Source: Streptomyces flavochromogenes | GTDB taxonomy: Bacteria; Actinomycetota; Actinomycetes; Streptomycetales; Streptomycetaceae | NCBI RefSeq assembly: GCF_000717595.1 | Contig: NZ_JNZO01000002.1 | Coordinates: 186,001-250,000 of the forward strand | DNA length: 64,000 nt | Direction of reading: 5' to 3' | Part shown: positions 18,198 to 27,243 of the stretch, piece by piece | How the letters are laid out: the number at the start of each line of letters is the position of its first letter | Numbering within the stretch: the first letter of the stretch is position 1 | Translations under genes and position numbers: made by a program | Notes under the pieces: model-generated | Told to the model about the DNA's origin: nothing | The model's database searches: none | Seen by the model: the letters and a program-made list of their open reading frames with translations, nothing else

Positions 18198-19201
18198 GGC
18201 CGGGCCCCGCCCTCGCCGAGCTTGGCAAGGAGCCCTGTCAGGACGTCGGGCGAGAGCGTCAGGTGCTCGATCCGGGGCAGGTTCTCGGCGGCGCGGGACA
18301 CGGCCAGGGCGTGCAGGGTGGCGGGTTCGACCTCGGCGTGCGCCCGCAGCCACGAGGACTGCGCTCCGGCGCGCGCCTGCCCGACCTCGCGTGCAGCCTC
18401 CGCCTCGGCCCGCGCGAGGCGGACCTTCCGTACGGCCTCGGCCTCGGCTCGTACGGCGTCGGCGGCGGCGTTCTCCTCGGCCTCGCGACGGGCGTTGGTG
18501 CCGCGCTGCTCGACGAGCCGCTCCTCCTGGCGGGCCAGCTCGATCTTGCTCGCCAGCTCGTTCTCCGCGATGGCGCGCTCGCGTTCGACGGCGACCGCGC
18601 GGCGTTCGTACGTGGCCCGGTCGGCCTCCTGCTGGATCTGCTCGCGGGCAGGGGTGCGCAGGGCGCGCTCGACCTCGGGTTCGGGCCGGATCGCGACCAC
18701 CCGGACGGCGACGACCTCGATGCCGGTGGACGGCAGCCGGGGCTCGGCCGCGAGTCCGGCCGTGACGCGGTCCCGTACCGCCGCCACGCCGTCGACGAGC
18801 GCCTCGGCCAGGGCGGTGCGGGCGAGGACGTCGAGGGCGTGCTGCTGGGCGGTCTCGGTGAGGAGGGTGGCGATCTGCTCCAGCGGGGTGCCGCGCCACG
18901 CGCCCGTGTCGGGGTCGATGGAGAAGTCGAGCCGGGTGGCGGCGGCCGCCGGGTCGCCGATCCGGTAGGTGACGGTGGACTGGACGCTGACGTCCTGGAA
19001 GTCGGCGGTCCGGGCGTGGAAGGCCATGGCCAGTTCCCGGTCGTTGACCGGGACCTCGGAGAGGGCCGCGGTGCGCGGGCGGAACCAGAAGCTCAGTCCC
19101 TCGCCGTCGTGCACGAGCTTGCCGCGGCGCTGGTGGCGGATGTGCGCGGTGGGTGCGGAGCGCAGATGGCGCCAGCCGGCCCGCCGGGTGATGTCGGCCA
19201 T
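18194..19201 (-). CDS. SPFH/prohibitin-domain protein
   Basis: 335 residues, ATG at 19201 preceded by AAGGGGG. The SPFH (band 7) domain covers about 45-180: FWFRPRTAALSEVPVNDREL, then VQSTVTYRIGDP and GIEVVAVRVVAIRPEPEVERAL. It is followed by a long charged coiled coil (about 180-285; many Glu/Ala/Arg heptads). No clear N-terminal membrane anchor is present, so any membrane contact would be peripheral. It is the first gene of a two-gene operon with the NAD-kinase-like gene, driven by a promoter embedded in two palindromes. Confidence 0.85.
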   Translation of the reverse strand: MADITRRAGWRHLRSAPTAHIRHQRRGKLVHDGEGLSFWFRPRTAALSEVPVNDRELAMAFHARTADFQDVSVQSTVTYRIGDPAAAATRLDFSIDPDTGAWRGTPLEQIATLLTETAQQHALDVLARTALAEALVDGVAAVRDRVTAGLAAEPRLPSTGIEVVAVRVVAIRPEPEVERALRTPAREQIQQEADRATYERRAVAVERERAIAENELASKIELARQEERLVEQRGTNARREAEENAAADAVRAEAEAVRKVRLARAEAEAAREVGQARAGAQSSWLRAHAEVEPATLHALAVSRAAENLPRIEHLTLSPDVLTGLLAKLGEGGARP

Positions 19202-19216
19202 GAAGAAACCCCCTTG

Positions 19217-19265
19217 TCGTCATGTTGACGATAGGGGGTTTGCCGGGTTGTCGTCAAGATGACGA
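19217..19265 (-). promoter_or_regulatory. SPFH-operon promoter bracketed by two perfect TCGTCA-N3-TGACGA palindromes
   Basis: Site 1 is 19217-19231, site 2 is 19251-19265; centres are 34 bp apart. On the minus strand a TTGACG -35 (19252-19257) inside site 2 and a TATCGT -10 (19228-19233) inside site 1 are separated by 18 bp. A bound repressor would cover both promoter elements. Site 1 is further flanked by AAACCCCCT/AGGGGGTTT arms (19206-19241). Confidence 0.7.
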
Positions 19266-19351
19266 ATTCAGCGCGTCCCGCCGGGCCGGAGGTTCCTCGA
19301 CCGGTGGCCCCGCCGTGTCCTCGCCGCGCGTCCTCGACGTGTGAGGGACCC

Positions 19352-20509
19352 TCAGCCCGCCGCCCGCGCGTGCGCCGGCTCGGCGCCCGGCACGGTCGGA
19401 TCGGGCAGGTCCCGAGGGGGCGCGCCCTGCTCGGGTGTGGCCGGATCGGGTCGGGCCGAACGGTGGACGGCGAGCTCGGCCGAGCGAGGCGCCGGCACCG
19501 ACCGGACGGCCCACCGGGCAGGCGTACGCGCGCGCGTGGAATCCGCGGTCGTCCCGGGCGCTGCCACCGCCACCACTACCGCCTCGGGGCGGGCCGCCAC
19601 AGCGGATGCCGCCACCGCCTCGGGGCGTGTGGCCGGAGCCGCCTCCGGGGAGCCCCCCTTCGTCAGCAGCACCACGCCCCGCGCCGCGACCAGCGACGCC
19701 CCGGCCGCGACCAGCCAGCCCCACGCGCCCGCTCGGAACGTCTCGCCGAGCAGCGCCACGCCGATGATCGCTGCGGCCGCGGGGTTGGAGAGGTTGACCA
19801 CCGCAAGCGGCGCGGCGAGGCCGCCCCGGTAGGCGGCCTGGGAGAGCAGGAGGCCGCCCGAGGCGAAGCCCGAGATCAGCAGCGCGAGGAGCGCGGTCTG
19901 CCACCAGGCCGGCCTGCCGCCCGGGAGTTCGAGCGCGAACGCGGCCGTCAGCGTCTGGGTGAGCGCGGACGCGACGCCCGAGGCGATCCCGGAGGCCGTG
20001 GCGTGCCCGAGCCCGCGAGGCGCGTGCCCCTTGGCCGGGCGCCGGCCCGAGGCGAGCGCGACGATGAGGAGCGCCGTCGCCGCGGCGACGACCAGGGACT
20101 CGCGCAGGCTGAGCGCCTCGCCGGGCTCGGTGGGGCTGGTCACCGCGACCAGTCCGACGAGACCGGCCAGGGTCCACAGCGCCCCGCGCCACTCGGTGCG
20201 GGTCACCCGGCGCCGTGCCGCGTACGCGCCGAGCGGCAGCGCCGCCACCAGGGTCAGCGCGCCGAGCGGCTGGACCAGCGTCAGCGGCCCGTAGTGCAGG
20301 GCGGCCACATGGGCGAGGGCTCCGGCGGCGTTGAGGCCGACCGCCGACCACCACTGCCCGCGGGCGAGCAGGGCGCGCAGCGCCCCCCGCCCGTCCTGGA
20401 CGGGGGAGGCGGCGGCGAGCCGGGACTGGGCGACGGCGGCGAGCGCGTATCCGGCGGCGGAGACGAGCGAGAGGAGCACCGCGACGACGGTGCCGGTGGC
20501 GGGGTTCAT
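19352..20509 (-). CDS. DMT/EamA-type multidrug or metabolite transporter
   Basis: 385 residues from the ATG at 20509, which overlaps the PAP2 stop by 4 bp (ATGA). About nine to ten hydrophobic segments fill residues 5-290 (VVAVLLSLVSAAGYALAAVA, LTLVAALPLGAYAA, LWTLAGLVGLVAVT, ALLALLISGFASGG, and others). LVQPLGALTLV and NLSNPAAAAIIGVALLGE are the helix-end motifs of DMT transporters. The last 95 residues are a hydrophilic Ala/Pro/Arg-rich tail absent from typical members. The substrate is unknown. Confidence 0.85.
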   Translation of the reverse strand: MNPATGTVVAVLLSLVSAAGYALAAVAQSRLAAASPVQDGRGALRALLARGQWWSAVGLNAAGALAHVAALHYGPLTLVQPLGALTLVAALPLGAYAARRRVTRTEWRGALWTLAGLVGLVAVTSPTEPGEALSLRESLVVAAATALLIVALASGRRPAKGHAPRGLGHATASGIASGVASALTQTLTAAFALELPGGRPAWWQTALLALLISGFASGGLLLSQAAYRGGLAAPLAVVNLSNPAAAAIIGVALLGETFRAGAWGWLVAAGASLVAARGVVLLTKGGSPEAAPATRPEAVAASAVAARPEAVVVAVAAPGTTADSTRARTPARWAVRSVPAPRSAELAVHRSARPDPATPEQGAPPRDLPDPTVPGAEPAHARAAG

Positions 20510-21372
20510 CGGAGGGCTCCGACCGGGAGAGGGGTCGTACCGACCTGACGGGGTACGGGTGGAGGCGCCGTCCGGCGGCCGGGGGCGCGGACGGCGAGCA
20601 GGGCGAGACCGAGCAGCGCGGCGGCGGCGAGCGCGTCGAACCAGTAGTGGTTGGCGGTGCCGACGATGACGAGCAGGGTGAACAGCGGGTGCAGCAGCCA
20701 CAGGACCCGCAGGCGGGAGCGGGTGGCGGCGATCAGTCCGATCGCGACCATCAGGGCCCAGCCGAAGTGCAGCGAGGGCATGGCGGCGAACTGGTTGGCC
20801 ATCGAGTCGGTCTCCGGCGTCGCCCCGTACACCGAGGGGCCGTAGACCCGCGCGGTGTCGACGAGCCCGCTCGCGGCGAGCATCCGCGGCGGCGCGAGCG
20901 GCATCAGGAGGTGCAGGACCAGCGCGGCACCGGTGACGAGTGCGAGGACGCGGCGCGACCACACGTAGTGGGCGGGGCGGCGCAGATACAGCCAGACGAG
21001 GAAGGCGAGGGTGGCCGGGAAGTGCACGGCCGCGTAGTACGTGTTCGCGGCCCGGATCAGCGGTTCGCCGTGCAGGAGCAGCTGCTGGATCGTTCCCTCG
21101 CCCGGCAGGTGGAGCGCGCGCTCGGCGTCCCAGACGCGGTCGGCGTTCCGGAAGGCGCGGGACTCGTGGCCGTTGGCGAAGAGCCGGCCGAACTTGTAGA
21201 CGAGGAAGAGCGCGGTGACGAGCGCGAGCTCGCGCAGGAGGGGTGGTCGGGCGGACTCGCCGCCGTCCCCCTCGCCGCTCCCGTGCTCGTCGAGCCCGAA
21301 GGGGGCGCGGGTAGGCGTCAGCCCCGATCCGGCAGGACGTGGTCCTCGTATCCCGCGTTTCCCGGCAGCCAT
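20506..21372 (-). CDS. PAP2-superfamily membrane phosphatase
   Basis: 288 residues, about five to six membrane segments. Signature pieces: a PLAPPRMLA loop, then AAMPSLHFGWALMV (C2 motif with SxxH) and IVGTANHYWFDALAAAALLG (C3 motif, His and Asp), as in the inositol-phosphorylceramide-synthase/AUR1-like branch of PAP2 enzymes. The active site would face outside. Likely acts on a lipid phosphate or undecaprenyl pyrophosphate. It is the first gene of an operon with the DMT transporter and divergent from the TetR gene, whose operators lie between them. Confidence 0.88.
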   Translation of the reverse strand: MAAGKRGIRGPRPAGSGLTPTRAPFGLDEHGSGEGDGGESARPPLLRELALVTALFLVYKFGRLFANGHESRAFRNADRVWDAERALHLPGEGTIQQLLLHGEPLIRAANTYYAAVHFPATLAFLVWLYLRRPAHYVWSRRVLALVTGAALVLHLLMPLAPPRMLAASGLVDTARVYGPSVYGATPETDSMANQFAAMPSLHFGWALMVAIGLIAATRSRLRVLWLLHPLFTLLVIVGTANHYWFDALAAAALLGLALLAVRAPGRRTAPPPVPRQVGTTPLPVGALR

Positions 21373-21431
21373 CGCGCGGCCCTCTAATCAGTCAATTCTC
21401 CAACAAACGGAGTGAGCCTAGATCCGATTTA

Positions 21432-21469
21432 ATCGAGACGCAAGCGTCTCGATACGTTTGCGTCTCGAT
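21432..21469. promoter_or_regulatory. TetR operator: 10-bp inverted repeat plus extra half site
   Basis: ATCGAGACGC and GCGTCTCGAT (21432-21441, 21444-21453) flank AA, and GCGTCTCGAT recurs at 21460-21469. Position between the divergent PAP2 and TetR genes points to autoregulation and control of the PAP2-transporter operon. Confidence 0.7.
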
Positions 21470-21522
21470 TGTGCACCCCCTACTCTCGTATGTGCAGAGA
21501 CAGAGGTGTCCGGGAGGGATCG

Positions 21523-22167
21523 ATGTCCACGTCCACGTCCGCATCAGCGTCCATGCCGGGGTCGGCGTCCACGGAGGCCGCCACCGCGGCGGCCCGCCGC
21601 AGCAAGATCACGCCGGAGCGCGAGACGGAGCTGTACGACGCCGTGCTCTGCCTCCTGCGCGAGGGCGGATACGACTCGGTGACCATGGAGGGCGTCGCGG
21701 CCCGCACCAAGTGCGGCAAGGCCACCCTCTACCGGCAGTGGGGCACGAAGCCGCAGCTCGTCACGGCCGCGCTCGCCCAGCGCCGCTGCACCGTCTTCAC
21801 CGGCATCGACACCGGCACCCTCGCCGGTGACCTGCGCGAGGCGGGCCGGATCGCCGCCTCCCACCGCGAGCGCGACGCCGAACTCATGGAGGCCGTCGCC
21901 CAGGCCTTCATGCAGCACCCCGACCTGCGCGCCGCACTCCGCGAGACCGTCATCGCCCCCGAGGTCGCGGCCATCGACGCGGTCGTGGCGCGCGCGGTCG
22001 AGCGCGGCGAGGTCGACGCCGACAACCCCGCGATCGGCTTCGTCGCCCCCTGCTTCCTGGGCATGCTCCGCATCGAGCGGCTCTTCGAGGAGCGCTTCAC
22101 GGACGTCTCGACCATGCGGACCTTCGTCGACGCCGTCCTCCTTCCGGCACTGCGCGTCGAGGGGTGA
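21523..22167 (+). CDS. TetR/AcrR family transcriptional regulator
   Basis: 214 residues from the ATG at 21523 (GGGAGGGAT upstream). A Ser/Ala-rich N-terminal tail (about 25 residues) precedes a TetR HTH at about 30-80: LYDAVLCLLREGGYDSVTME, then ARTKCGKATLYRQWGTKPQL. The C-terminal ligand domain contains CFLGMLRIERLFEERF. It is divergent from the PAP2 gene, with the palindromic operators between them. The ligand is unknown. Confidence 0.9.
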   Translation: MSTSTSASASMPGSASTEAATAAARRSKITPERETELYDAVLCLLREGGYDSVTMEGVAARTKCGKATLYRQWGTKPQLVTAALAQRRCTVFTGIDTGTLAGDLREAGRIAASHRERDAELMEAVAQAFMQHPDLRAALRETVIAPEVAAIDAVVARAVERGEVDADNPAIGFVAPCFLGMLRIERLFEERFTDVSTMRTFVDAVLLPALRVEG

Positions 22168-22196
22168 GTCGCGGGCCGGTCCGTCAGGCTGGAACC

Positions 22197-22586
22197 ATGC
22201 CCGGAGAGCCCGCACAGCCCGCCCACCGCGTCCGCGTCCGCCGGATCTACGAGACCCCGTCGCCGGACGACGGCGTACGGGTCCTCGTCGACCGGCTCTG
22301 GCCGCGCGGACTCGCCAAGACCGACGCCCACATCGACGAATGGCCCAAGGCGCTCACGCCGTCGACGGAACTCCGCCGCTGGTACCACGGAACCGAGGGC
22401 GAGTACGAGGAGTTCCGACGGCGCTACGAGGCCGAACTCCAGGCCCCCGACGCGGTGGCGGCCCTCGACCGGCTGAGGAGCATCGCGGCGAAGGAGACGG
22501 TCACCCTCCTGACAGCGGCCAAGGACCCCTCGGTGAGCCACACGTCGGTCCTGCTGCGGGAACTGGACCCCCAGACGGGGGCGTAA
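22197..22586 (+). CDS. DUF488 family protein (YeaO-like)
   Basis: 129 residues, ATG at 22197, 29 bp after the TetR stop. The motif VLVDRLWPRGLAK and the stretch WPKALTPSTELRRWYHG, then LLTAAKDPSVSHTSVLL, are diagnostic of the short DUF488 (YeaO) branch. No biochemical role is established. The protein is cytoplasmic and may be co-transcribed with the TetR gene. Confidence 0.88.
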   Translation: MPGEPAQPAHRVRVRRIYETPSPDDGVRVLVDRLWPRGLAKTDAHIDEWPKALTPSTELRRWYHGTEGEYEEFRRRYEAELQAPDAVAALDRLRSIAAKETVTLLTAAKDPSVSHTSVLLRELDPQTGA

Positions 22587-22589
22587 CCC

Positions 22590-23147
22590 TCAGGCCCGGT
22601 CCAGCCGCAGCCGGGGCGCCTCGGAGGCGGCGTCGACGACGACGGCCCTGTGGGCGGCTCCGGCCGCGTCCGCTCCTCCGGTCCCGCCGCCTCCGGAGGC
22701 GCGGTCGGCCAACTCCCGAGCCCACAGCACGAGTCCGCCGGCATCGATCCCGTATGCGGCGGCGGCCTCCAGGGTCTCCGGCCCGCCCCCGATGCGGTCG
22801 GCGCCACGGCGCAGCAGCCGCGCTCCGCCCGCCGTGTTGCCGCGGGCGGCGTGCGTCAGGCCCACGGCGAGCTGCGCGAGGCCCTGCCACAGGTCACGCT
22901 CCGACTCGGGGCCGGACTTCCAGGCGTCCTCGAAGACCTCGTGCGCGTGGAAGGGCATCCCGGCATCCAGCAGCCGCTGGGCCTCGCGCAAGGTCTCCTC
23001 GGGAGCGCGGACGACCCCCTCGGGCTGCCGCGGCACGCCCTCGGCGCCGTACGGCAGCGGCCGGCCGAGCCCGTCGCGGGGACGCGCGCTCCGGGCCCGC
23101 CCCTCCTCGTCGCGATCCCTGCCGCGGTCACTCGCTGTCCGGTTCAC
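22590..23147 (-). CDS. DUF309 family protein
   Basis: 185 residues from a GTG at 23147; upstream in-frame starts would run into the tRNA gene. A basic/acidic disordered N-terminus (about 1-45) is followed by the DUF309 helical core: LLDAGMPFHAHEVFEDAWK, then RDLWQGLAQLAVGLTHAARGN and LLRRGADRI. The HEVFEDAW motif is the family signature; the fold resembles a two-helix TPR-like repeat. Function unknown. It ends 3 bp from the convergent DUF488 stop. Confidence 0.85.
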   Translation of the reverse strand: MNRTASDRGRDRDEEGRARSARPRDGLGRPLPYGAEGVPRQPEGVVRAPEETLREAQRLLDAGMPFHAHEVFEDAWKSGPESERDLWQGLAQLAVGLTHAARGNTAGGARLLRRGADRIGGGPETLEAAAAYGIDAGGLVLWARELADRASGGGGTGGADAAGAAHRAVVVDAASEAPRLRLDRA

Positions 23148-23396
23148 GTGTCCATTGTCGCCCCCGGGGCGATCGGGACCGCTGGGCTCGACGGTCCACC
23201 GCACACCGGACCGCGGGGGGTCGCGCGGGCCGGCCATGGCGGCCGCCCGACGGCCGAGCGTCCTCGCCCCTCGCCCACGCAGCGCCCCTGGCCACCACCT
23301 GCGGCGCGTGACAGCCCGTGCGTCAACCCACCCTCCGGAGTGAGGTAATGTTTTCCCTGCACGCCGACGAGGGGGGAACCCCGAGGAGACGCGCAT

Positions 23397-23512
<116 letters not shown>

Positions 23513-23534
23513 AGGTGGCCTCTTGATCGTTTTT

Positions 23535-24482
23535 GGGGACCACTTGGGGACCAGCGCACTGGACGGGGGGGAAGCGCCCCTTGGCTTGGTCAAGGTACAT
23601 TGCCGCGGCCTCCCGGGTGGCTCAGGTGCGATTCTCTGCCCACGTCGGCAGCGACGTGGTGACGTGATGTCACCACCGCCGGCGCGAACGCAACGGCATT
23701 CCGGCCCCGGAGACCCACGACCCAAACGCGCGCCTCTGCCCTGTACCCGTCTCCCGTGCCAAACGCGCTCGTGAACACACACATGCACGCCCTTCACGGT
23801 TAAGCGCCACCGGTCACCGCCGTGTGGGGCTGCGGGCCCGGTGAACGAACAGCCCGTCCACCCTCGCTGCCGTGACGCGGGAACATTCCATCCGGGCCTT
23901 GCCGTGCGAGGGAACGCCGACGTTGTGGGGCCCGCACTGAGGATGGCTCCACTCACCGATTGCGCAGTGCCCGAAGCGATGGTCCTGACCGGGAAGTTGA
24001 GGTCATCCCTCCGGCCTCACATGCATGAGTCGATCGCCGCTCCTTGCGCTTCGTGATGCGCAAGAGCCTTCTCTGCGTTCCGCGTCGGACGGGTCGATGC
24101 ATCGCGAGGCCGACGGACGAGTCGCTCTTCGAGCTCTGCGGGGCGCCTGTCCTCCGCCTCCCGAAGCTCAGTTGCATTCGCCACGATGTCAACTGTGCGC
24201 TGCATGTGTCTCGGGCCGCGGGCGCGTTCGTGGTCGTCCACTGTTCACCCGGGTGGAGACGTGCGGCTTGCCGTACCGGGCGGCCCGGCAGCGTCACGGC
24301 CGAGGCTGGGCCGCCGCCAGGCGATCACCAACCTCCGAGGGCACACCTGCTGCTCGGCGCGTGGATGGCGGTCGACGATCTGGTCTGCTGGTGTTGCGCA
24401 GGGCGTAGCGAGGTGGTGACCCGCGGAAGCGGGTGGCTTGAGACATGACGAGGGCGACGGCGGTCAGCAGAACAAGTGCACC
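23535..24482. other. About 950 bp without a convincing gene, inside the putative integrated element
   Basis: The stretch has lower G+C and mixed codon use in every frame. It begins with two GGGGACCA boxes (near 23536 and 23546) like arm sites near attachment sites. A weak minus-strand frame (24017-24241, 74 charged residues, MDDHERARGPRHMQRTVDIV onward) is the only reading that looks protein-like, and it lacks any recognised family. The region may be decayed element DNA. Confidence 0.4.
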
Positions 24483-27218
24483 CTAGGAGAGGGCACTGCC
24501 CGTGGTGGGCAGGACCTGTTCGGCCCAGATGACCTTGCCTTCCGGTGTGTACCGGGTGCCCCAGTGCTCGCTGAGCTGGGCCACCAGGAACAGTCCGCGG
24601 CCTCCCTCGTCCGTGGTGGCGGCGTACCGCAGATGCGGGGCGGTACTGCTGCCGTCCCACACCTCGCAGGTCAGAGTGCGATCGCGCAACAGACGAACGC
24701 GAACTGGCGCGGCGGCGTACCTGATGGCATTGGTGATGAGCTCGCTGAGGATCAGTTCTGTGGTGAAGGCGAGTTCCTCCAGGCCCCACTCCTCGAGTTG
24801 CTCGGCCGCGAGGCCGCGCACGGCGCCGACCTCGCTCGGGTCGAACGGTACGTCCCACTCTGCGACCCGGCCGGGGCCCAGAGTCCGTGTCCGGGCGATG
24901 AGCAGCGCGATGTCGTCGGCCGGCCGGACCGGGAGCAGGGCGTCGAGTACGGCGCGGCGGCTGGCTTGCGGGTCTCGGTCGGGGTGGCTCAGCGCCGTGC
25001 GCAGCCTTTCCAAGCCCTCTGAAATGTCCCGGCTCCGCTCCTCGACCAGCCCGTCGGTGTACAGGACCAGCTGACTGCCTTCCGCCATGTGCAGTTCCGT
25101 GCTCTCGAACGGCATGGCTCCCAGCCCCAGCGGGGGACCGGCCGGCAGTTCCGAGATCGTCGTCGTGCCGTCCGGGGCGACCACGAGCGGTGGCATGTGC
25201 CCTGCCCGCGCCATGGTGCAGTTCTGCGAGACGGGGTCGTAGACGGCGTACAGGCAGGTGGCGCCCAGGACACCGCCGTCCGAGGGTGTGCTGTCGCCTT
25301 CCTGGTCCATGCGCTGGACGAGGTTGTCGAGACGGGCGAGGAGTTCGTCGGGCGGCAGATCCAAGGAGGAGAAGTTGTGCACGGCCGTGCGCAGCCGCCC
25401 CATGGTGGCCGCGGCGTGCAGGCCGTGCCCGACGACGTCTCCGACGACGAGCCCGACGCGGCTGCCCGGGAGCGGGATCACGTCGAACCAGTCCCCGCCC
25501 ACTCCGGACTGGGCGGGCTGGTAGAAGTGCGCGACGTCCACCGCGCTCTGCTCGGGCAGATCCCGCGGCAGCAGGCTGCGCTGGAGCGTCACGGCGAGAT
25601 GGTGTTCGCGGGTGTAGCGGCGGGCGTTGTCCATGGTGACCGCGGCGCGGCCGACAAGCTCCTCGGCCAGGGACAGGTCGTCCTCGTCGAACGGTTCCGG
25701 CTTCTGCGACCGCCAGAAGTTGACCACCCCGAGCACGACGCCCCTTGCCTTCAGCGGAGCCGCGATGAGCGAGTGGATCCCGTAGCCGACGATCGCCGAT
25801 GCCCGCGGCGCGTCCTGGGCGTGCCAGCCCGGCGCGTCATGGAGATCGGGCACGAGTTCGGCTGTGCCCGTGCCGTATCCGCGGGCCTGCGGCGTGGACG
25901 GCAGGAATTCGATCAGGCTACCGAGCGGATACAGCGGGTGATCGGAGCGGATGCCGCTGACCGCCGTGCGCCGCATGTCGGCGCCCGGGCCGGGCTCGTC
26001 GCCCTTCAGGACCGGGTCGGCCAGATCGACCGTGACGAAGTCCGCGAACTGGGGAACGGCGACGTCGGCCAGTTCCTTCGCGGTGCGGACCACGTCGAGG
26101 GTGGTGCCGATGTCACCCCCGGCGTCGTACAGCAGCTTGAGCCGCTTGCGGGCCGTCTCCGCCCGGCTGCTCAGGAGCTGCATCTCGGTGGAGTCGCGGA
26201 TGGTGACCGCCGAGCCCTGCGGGCCCGTGGGCCGCTGATTGACCACGAGCAGCCGGTCCCCGGCCTCCAGCACCTCGTCGGTGGCCACCCGGCCGGACAG
26301 CAGCAGTTCCGCCATTCGGCGATCCATGCCTACCTTGTCGACGGGGCGTCCTTCGGCGTCGTCCGGCAGGCCGAGCAGCCGTCCGGCCTCGTCGTTCGCC
26401 AGGAGTAGTCGTCCTTCGCCGTCCGTGATCAGCACCCCTTCGCGGACGGAGTGGAGCACCGCGTCGTGGTGCTCGTACATGCGGGTCATCTCCTGCGTGC
26501 CGAGCCCGTGGGTCTGGCGGCGCAGTCTTCGGCTGATCAGCGCCGTGCCGACGGTGGCCAGAGCCAGACCGATGGCGATGGCCAGGAGGATGACCGGCAG
26601 CTGACGGTCGGCGATGCCGGTCACGCTCTCCACCGTCAGTCCTGCCGAGACCAGGCCGACAACCTCACCCTCGGGCGAGGTGACCGGGACGATCGCCTGG
26701 ATCTCCTTGCCGAGCGGCCCCTCCACGCTCTCGGTGTACACCTGGCCGGCGACTGAGGGCTCGATCGTGCCGACGAACCGCTCGCCGATGCGGTCGGGCT
26801 GGGGGTGGCTGTAGCGGATGCCGTTCGTGTCCATCACCACGATGAAGTCCACGCCTGCGTCCTTGCGTGTCTCCTCGGCGAGGGGCTGCAGGATCGCGGA
26901 CGGGTCCGGCGACCTCAGCGCTTCCTGCAGGCCCAGGGAGTTCGCGAAGGTCTGAGCCACGGAAACCGACCGGTTGCGCGCTTCACGATCGATGTCGTAC
27001 CGCGACTGCAGCACCAGGGCCAGCAGGGCCCCGGCGGCGAGCAGCACCACGATCGCCACCTGAAGGACGAAGACCTGTCCGGCGACGCTTCCGAATCTTC
27101 TGCCTAGGTTCGACCGCACCGGTACGCCGGGTACGAGAGACGAGACGGGCTCACAACCCAGTTGTAACACCTCCCCGCGACCAGGGCTCCCGGCGTTCAC
27201 GGTACGCATCAGGGCCAC
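24483..27218 (-). CDS. Multidomain SpoIIE-type serine phosphatase / anti-sigma kinase-like sensor
   Basis: 911 residues. Order: cytoplasmic lead, TM helix (about 47-68), extracytoplasmic CACHE-like sensor (about 70-205; ILQPLAEETRKDAGVDFIVV, then VGLVSAGLTVESV), TM helix (about 208-230), PAS domain (250-330; VLHSVREGVLITDGEGRLLLAN), GAF domain (about 375-545), SpoIIE PP2C-type phosphatase (about 560-770; GGDWFDVIPLPGSRVGLVVGDVVGHG and ARAGHMPPLV), and a GHKL/HATPase domain like RsbW (about 790-905; ELILSELITNAIRYA, DEGGRGLFLV). The phosphatase metal ligands and N box are present. Such proteins control partner-switching of anti-anti-sigma factors. No STAS partner is adjacent. The start may lie downstream of 27218. 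Confidence 0.88.
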   Translation of the reverse strand: MALMRTVNAGSPGRGEVLQLGCEPVSSLVPGVPVRSNLGRRFGSVAGQVFVLQVAIVVLLAAGALLALVLQSRYDIDREARNRSVSVAQTFANSLGLQEALRSPDPSAILQPLAEETRKDAGVDFIVVMDTNGIRYSHPQPDRIGERFVGTIEPSVAGQVYTESVEGPLGKEIQAIVPVTSPEGEVVGLVSAGLTVESVTGIADRQLPVILLAIAIGLALATVGTALISRRLRRQTHGLGTQEMTRMYEHHDAVLHSVREGVLITDGEGRLLLANDEAGRLLGLPDDAEGRPVDKVGMDRRMAELLLSGRVATDEVLEAGDRLLVVNQRPTGPQGSAVTIRDSTEMQLLSSRAETARKRLKLLYDAGGDIGTTLDVVRTAKELADVAVPQFADFVTVDLADPVLKGDEPGPGADMRRTAVSGIRSDHPLYPLGSLIEFLPSTPQARGYGTGTAELVPDLHDAPGWHAQDAPRASAIVGYGIHSLIAAPLKARGVVLGVVNFWRSQKPEPFDEDDLSLAEELVGRAAVTMDNARRYTREHHLAVTLQRSLLPRDLPEQSAVDVAHFYQPAQSGVGGDWFDVIPLPGSRVGLVVGDVVGHGLHAAATMGRLRTAVHNFSSLDLPPDELLARLDNLVQRMDQEGDSTPSDGGVLGATCLYAVYDPVSQNCTMARAGHMPPLVVAPDGTTTISELPAGPPLGLGAMPFESTELHMAEGSQLVLYTDGLVEERSRDISEGLERLRTALSHPDRDPQASRRAVLDALLPVRPADDIALLIARTRTLGPGRVAEWDVPFDPSEVGAVRGLAAEQLEEWGLEELAFTTELILSELITNAIRYAAAPVRVRLLRDRTLTCEVWDGSSTAPHLRYAATTDEGGRGLFLVAQLSEHWGTRYTPEGKVIWAEQVLPTTGSALS

Positions 27219-27243
27219 GACACAAGGATCCGACCGCTGCGGG

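Noticed and set aside
19206..19241. RNA thermosensor or riboswitch reading of the AAACCCCCT hairpin before the SPFH gene
   Set aside because: The inferred transcription start (about 19221) falls inside the hairpin, so the left arm would not be in the RNA. A DNA operator is the simpler reading.
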